From Nemertoderma westbladi (Eukaryota > Xenacoelomorpha > Nemertodermatida > Nemertodermatidae): a stretch of DNA of 35,486 nucleotides. Positions 31,485 through 35,486 of the stretch are shown piece after piece (within the stretch, counting starts at the first letter, position 1; each line of letters starts with the position of its first letter). A program made the position numbers and the translations under genes. The notes beneath the pieces are model-generated. The model did no database searches. It saw only the letters and a list, made by a program, of their open reading frames with translations, and had not been told where the DNA came from. The stretch spans positions 1-35,486 of the forward strand of contig JAUCBJ010008646.1 in NCBI GenBank assembly GCA_032718475.1. Reading direction: 5' to 3'.

Positions 31485-32347
31485 AAGCCTGCCTCTAGGC
31501 TGGTGTAAAGTGATCAAGGGCATCTGCTTAGATTTTGCTTATTTTTCTTTCAAGATTACACTTACATAAGTTTATATCACGTGCTGCGCGAAGGACCCAC
31601 TTCAGTTATAATATGGTTAAGGTTATAAGTTACAACAAATTATAGCTATGGATACCAGCGCAAGCAACCCTCAGCGCCAAGCCTTTTAGCTGGCTCCCAA
31701 TCTACAAACAATTAGACAATGGATCAACAACAAACAATCCACCCTGGTAGCCAATGAGAGAACCTCGAGCTTTCGAGTATTTTTAGTAATTATAGGTAGG
31801 TAGGTATATTAATGTCATGTAGTATTATAGAATTGGACCAAATGGAATGGTGGGGAGTCAGGTCAGGTCAGTGGGCAGGAATATGTGAATCCAATAATAT
31901 TGATTACCAACAATATTATTATTAATTAATTCTGAGCAAGACGAGTGAACAATATATGTCTGGGGGGGCAGTGAGACTTCTCTGGGGGGGCAGTGCGTCC
32001 AAAGCCCCCCCGCACGATACGGGCCTGGTAAGACCATCAATAGCCCCATAACACGAAAATTGCCATAGACTCAATGATAGAAATACCAGCTAGTGCGGGC
32101 GGATAGGCCCAAACTATAGAGAAGTATTTTACTTGCCAAGATTTAGTAAGGTTGTGTTTACTCACTCACACAGACAGTAATCAAACATCAACCGTTTATA
32201 AAGTATTACCCGGTCAGCTGAATAACTCTTCCCAGTGAATCCTATAGAAATATCTATAATGTTACTCACTGATGTTAAATGGTAGGCCAGCTGATTGAAT
32301 TAATATTATAAGCACAGGGCCGTTAATTAATTATTATTAGGGCTGCA
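31485..32347. other. Intergenic, nothing recognised
   Basis: No gene is supported. Short G7 and C7 runs lie near 31962-32010, and a 'cgtgctgcgcgaa' 13-mer at about 31581 recurs at about 35350. Confidence 0.45.
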
Positions 32348-32351
32348 TTAA

Positions 32352-33178
32352 CCCTATTCCACCTGGGGTTGGGCAGAATCTGCCCAACACTTTTTATTTT
32401 TAGAAATTCATGATGATGATTTTTATGTATTATTATGAAATTCATTGACTTTTCCTAGAATTTAATTGGCTTTCTGATGGTAACAAAATATTTTTTTCAT
32501 CATTTATACTTTTTGTGCTATGGTGTGTTTTTCTTATCATAGTCACATTTTTTTATTATAATATCTTTATTAGCCTAACTGGTAGAAAAGATAATCCCTG
32601 GTTGGATAGTTCCCCTGGTCAACAAGCTAGAATACAACCAATTACGGTCCAGGACATTCACTTGGCTGGGTTGTAAAGTTTAATTCAAACACGAGATTGT
32701 CTACTGCTTGGATTAGTACACATCAATCACATTATTTTTTAATAACAAAATACTAAACGGACAGATAAGCAAGCAATAAGTCTACTAGGATAAAACAACA
32801 ACCACCATATTCCTAATGTAATAGAGCAGACATAAACAGAGGTGAATAAATCTATTCAATAACAGCACCCCTGCAAGCAAAATTTTCACTTGGGATGTCT
32901 GGCAGAGTTAGGCAGACAGTGGTGTTGGGAGGAGTATTATCTCATCTTTTTACTATAATGGGTTATCTTCATGATAATTAATTTATATGGATATATTATT
33001 TAAAATTATGAATATATAAAACTCAGAACAGATGCATTATATATTTTTCTATAAACCTGCGAAAATTTGGAAAGTTTTGATAAAATTATCGTTTCTTTTT
33101 AGTGTATAATAAACTGTTGGGCATATTATGCCCAACCCCAGGTGGAATCTCGGACAAAAGAGCCCAGGTGGAATAGGG
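32352..33178. mobile_element. 827-bp non-autonomous piggyBac-like transposon
   Basis: The ends are perfect 15-bp terminal inverted repeats, CCCTATTCCACCTGG and CCAGGTGGAATAGGG. They are flanked on both sides by TTAA (32348-32351 and 33179-33182), the target duplication that defines piggyBac transposons. Each end also has a subterminal hairpin: GTTGGGCAGA-A-TCTGCCCAAC on the left (about 32368-32388) and GTTGGGCATA-T-TATGCCCAAC on the right (about 33116-33136). The right end carries a second inner copy of ccccaggtggaat. There is no transposase ORF inside, so it must have been moved in trans. Confidence 0.85.
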
Positions 33179-33182
33179 TTAA

Positions 33183-33420
33183 AATGGGTCAGGCCTGCCT
33201 AATAATGCCCCTAAGCCAACTCTCTATGTATCCCTTTGCCACAGCTGTCAATGAATGTCTATATACATTTAATTTCGCGACAAAATACGAAATATATCGA
33301 ATACCACACATAGAATTGATCTGAAATTTTATAACGCGATTATGAACAACCAAAACAATGTACTTGCAAAATTTTATCAAAAAAGCTATGTAGGAAGTGT
33401 ACGAAACTGCAATTCTGGTA
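33183..33420. other. Spacer, nothing recognised
   Basis: A short non-coding stretch between the piggyBac-like element and the 15-bp array. Confidence 0.4.
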
Positions 33421-34295
33421 TATGGATAGATAGCATATGGATAGATAGCATATGGATGGATAGCATATGGATAGATAGCATATGGATAGATAGCATATGG
33501 ATAGATAGCATATGGATAGATAGCATATGGATAGATAGCATATGGATAGATAGCATATGGATAGATAGCATATGGATAGATAGCATATGGATAGATAGCA
33601 TATGGATAGATAGCATATGGATAGATAGCATATGGATAGATAGCATATGGATAGATAGCATATGGATAGATAGCATATGGATAGATAGCATATGGATAGA
33701 TAGCATATGGATAGATAGCATATGGATAGATAGCATATGGATAGATTGCATATGGATAGATAGCATATGGATAGATAGCATATGGACAGATAGCATATGG
33801 ATAGATAGCATATGGATAGATAGCATATGGATAGATAGCATATGGATAGATAGCATATGGATAGATAGCATATGGATAGATAGCATATGGATAGATAGCA
33901 TATGGATAGATAGCATATGGATAGATAGTATATGGATAGATAGCATATGGATAGATAGCATATGGATAGATAGCATATGGATAGATAGCATATGGATAGA
34001 TAGCATATGGATAGATAGCATATGGATAGATAGAATATGGATAGATAGCATATGGATAGATAGCATATGGATAGATAGCATATGGATAGATAGCATATGG
34101 ATAGATAGCATATGTATAGATAGCATATGGATAGATAGCATATGGATAGATAGCATATGGATAGATAACATATGGATAGATAGCATATGGATAGATAGCA
34201 TATGGATAGATAGCATATGGATAGATAGCATATGGATAGATAGCATATGGATAGATAGCATATGGATAGATAGCATATGGATAGATAGCATATGG
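33421..34295 (+). repeat. 15-bp tandem array, about 58 copies
   Basis: The unit tatggatagatagca repeats at exactly 15 bp with only about ten single-base differences over 875 bp, so it is young or actively homogenised. Because the period is a multiple of 3 and no frame-specific stop occurs, it is open on the plus strand (IDSIW repeats, frame 33342-34382) and on the minus strand (HMLSI repeats). I see no splice or promoter evidence for a real protein. Confidence 0.98.
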
Positions 34296-34570
34296 AATGG
34301 ATACACTATAGAATATGGCTATATATATATATATCCCTCACTGACAATTTTTTCGGACAGTAACAATCGCCCTGCTCTTTGAGCGGGCTCCTAATAACAT
34401 TATTTATGACATCATTATGACATTATTTATGTACCGTTTATAACTTACCGTTTATTTATTAAATAGCTTTATATTAGTTTTTATGATGGACCAATATCAT
34501 TGATTCATTAATCAAGATACCGTATTTCTGTGGTGCTATTTGGTCAATATTATTACTAATACAACAATAA

Positions 34571-35040
34571 TATGTTCAGCATACTTGCAGCATAAGGGTT
34601 CTCTGAGCGCCAGAGGAAATTATTACAGTTATCCGATCACTGTACGATGGTTCCACCACATTAGTGTCTCCTGCTGATGGTGGTGACACCGATTCATTCG
34701 AAGTCTTATGGGGAGTCCTTCACGGTTACACACTTGCTCCCTTTTTATTCGTAATTGTGGTTAACTATGTTATACGCATGTCCTTAGATCATCATAATGA
34801 AGATGAGGTGATAACTCCACCTACTGTACTGGCACAAATTAATCAATCCATTAAAGTACCTAACTGATCTAGACTTTGCTGATGACTTAGGGGAATCACT
34901 AGAGGGAGCCCAAAGGTTCCTCTGTTCATTGGCGCAGGTTGCTTCTAGTGTTGGTCTTTTTGTAAACGCCAAGAAGACAAAAATTATGACAGTCAACCTT
35001 GACTGCCCTCAAGAAATGTGTGATCGTATTAGCATAAGCT
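34571..35040 (+). pseudogene. Non-LTR retrotransposon fragment, copy 3
   Basis: A third copy of the family at 2997-3847 and 17178-18484, truncated at both ends. Homology starts at MFSIL (34573), passes a damaged stretch, then reads IRSLYDGSTT, EVLWGVLHGYTLAPFLF and RMSLDHHN. After a frame change near 34855 it continues through LTDLDFADDLG to VNAKKTKI and ISIS. It keeps FADD, unlike copy 2. It lacks the C-terminal tail and the (TAG)n end that the other two share, so the 3' end was lost after insertion or the copy was broken by rearrangement. Confidence 0.85.
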
Positions 35041-35486
35041 AGCTGGAAGCGAATCGCTTCCAGTTGTATTTTGTGTTATTTTAAAAATAAAAACAACACA
35101 TTAGTTTTAAAACACAAATTTTATGTTAATACCTCTGGCTTTCATCAATCCTGTGTGCGCATTTGGGTTGGGGTGGTGCAGATTAAGAGGGAGGTTAAGA
35201 GAGCGGGTGGGGGGGGGGGGGGGGGGGGGGGGGTCTTTAATCCCTTTAATCCCGCTTTGATTTACTGGTGTTTGGTTAAATTTCTTAGATACCGAGTTTG
35301 TGATACAGTAGAATCGGTCAATATTTATCTGTATCTCATTACTGAGCCCCGTGCTGCGCGAAAGCCCCACAAACGTGTTTAAAGTTGTGGGGCGAGCCAC
35401 AAAGTGAGCGAAGCCTTAGCATATGGGTACTATTAACGAGAGTTGTCTTTCATCGTCGTCGTAAATTTTTGATCGCTAACAACTCG
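35041..35486. other. End region with a 25-G tract
   Basis: A run of 25 G lies at 35209-35233; open frames crossing it on both strands are artefacts of the run. Further on, gccccacaa (about 35362) and ttgtggggc (about 35385) form a small inverted repeat. No gene is supported. Confidence 0.5.

Noticed and set aside
33342-34382. 346- and 306-codon frames of pentapeptide repeats
   Set aside because: They are the translation of the 15-bp array, open on both strands at once, which argues against selection for protein.
35071-35400. Frames with poly-Gly or poly-Pro runs
   Set aside because: They result from the 25-G tract.

Overview
The window looks like nuclear DNA of a metazoan, most likely a marine invertebrate; I cannot name the species. 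The evidence is AT-rich non-coding sequence, spliceosomal GT/AG borders, 5'-truncated non-LTR retrotransposons, tRNA-derived SINE-like sequence, TTAA-flanked piggyBac-like elements, and about a quarter of the window in tandem repeats. There is no operon structure and there are no bacterial-type signals.

The one substantial host gene is on the + strand in the first 8.6 kb. A G-rich exon (781-1634) encodes a WD40 beta-propeller and ends in a GT donor. A long AT-rich exon (4831-8210) opens with the missing last strand of that WD40 blade. It then encodes a probable APAF1-type winged helix, a Roc GTPase, a COR domain, a Cys/His cluster and two CARD-like death-fold domains. Joining the exons keeps phase and completes a WD40 repeat, so I read them as one gene of about 1,400 codons: WD40-WHD-Roc-COR-CARD-CARD. 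It carries parts known from APAF1 (WD40, WHD, CARD) and from ROCO proteins (Roc-COR) in one chain, which suggests a cell-death or innate-sensing signalling protein. Exon 1 has two single-base frame breaks in G-rich runs, and the C-terminal tail dissolves into a 74-bp tandem repeat.

The 3.2-kb intron (1635-4830) is full of repeats: a 12-bp minisatellite in two clusters, a truncated retrotransposon apparently inserted in a 35-bp repeat, and a 335-bp MITE ending 58 bp before the splice acceptor.

From 9.2 to 16.5 kb there are two large satellites: about 80 copies of a 29-bp unit and about 84 copies of a 53-bp unit, the latter with a 48-bp variant and higher-order duplications. From 16.5 to 22 kb there is a second retrotransposon copy (minus strand) between two related exon-like modules, then unrecognised sequence and a SINE. 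From 24.3 to 26.5 kb is a long but 5'-truncated CR1/jockey-like reverse transcriptase (minus). From 29.4 kb to the end there are a 60-bp hairpin-rich array, a 71-bp-arm inverted repeat, two piggyBac-like elements, a 15-bp array open on both strands, a third retrotransposon fragment and a 25-G tract.
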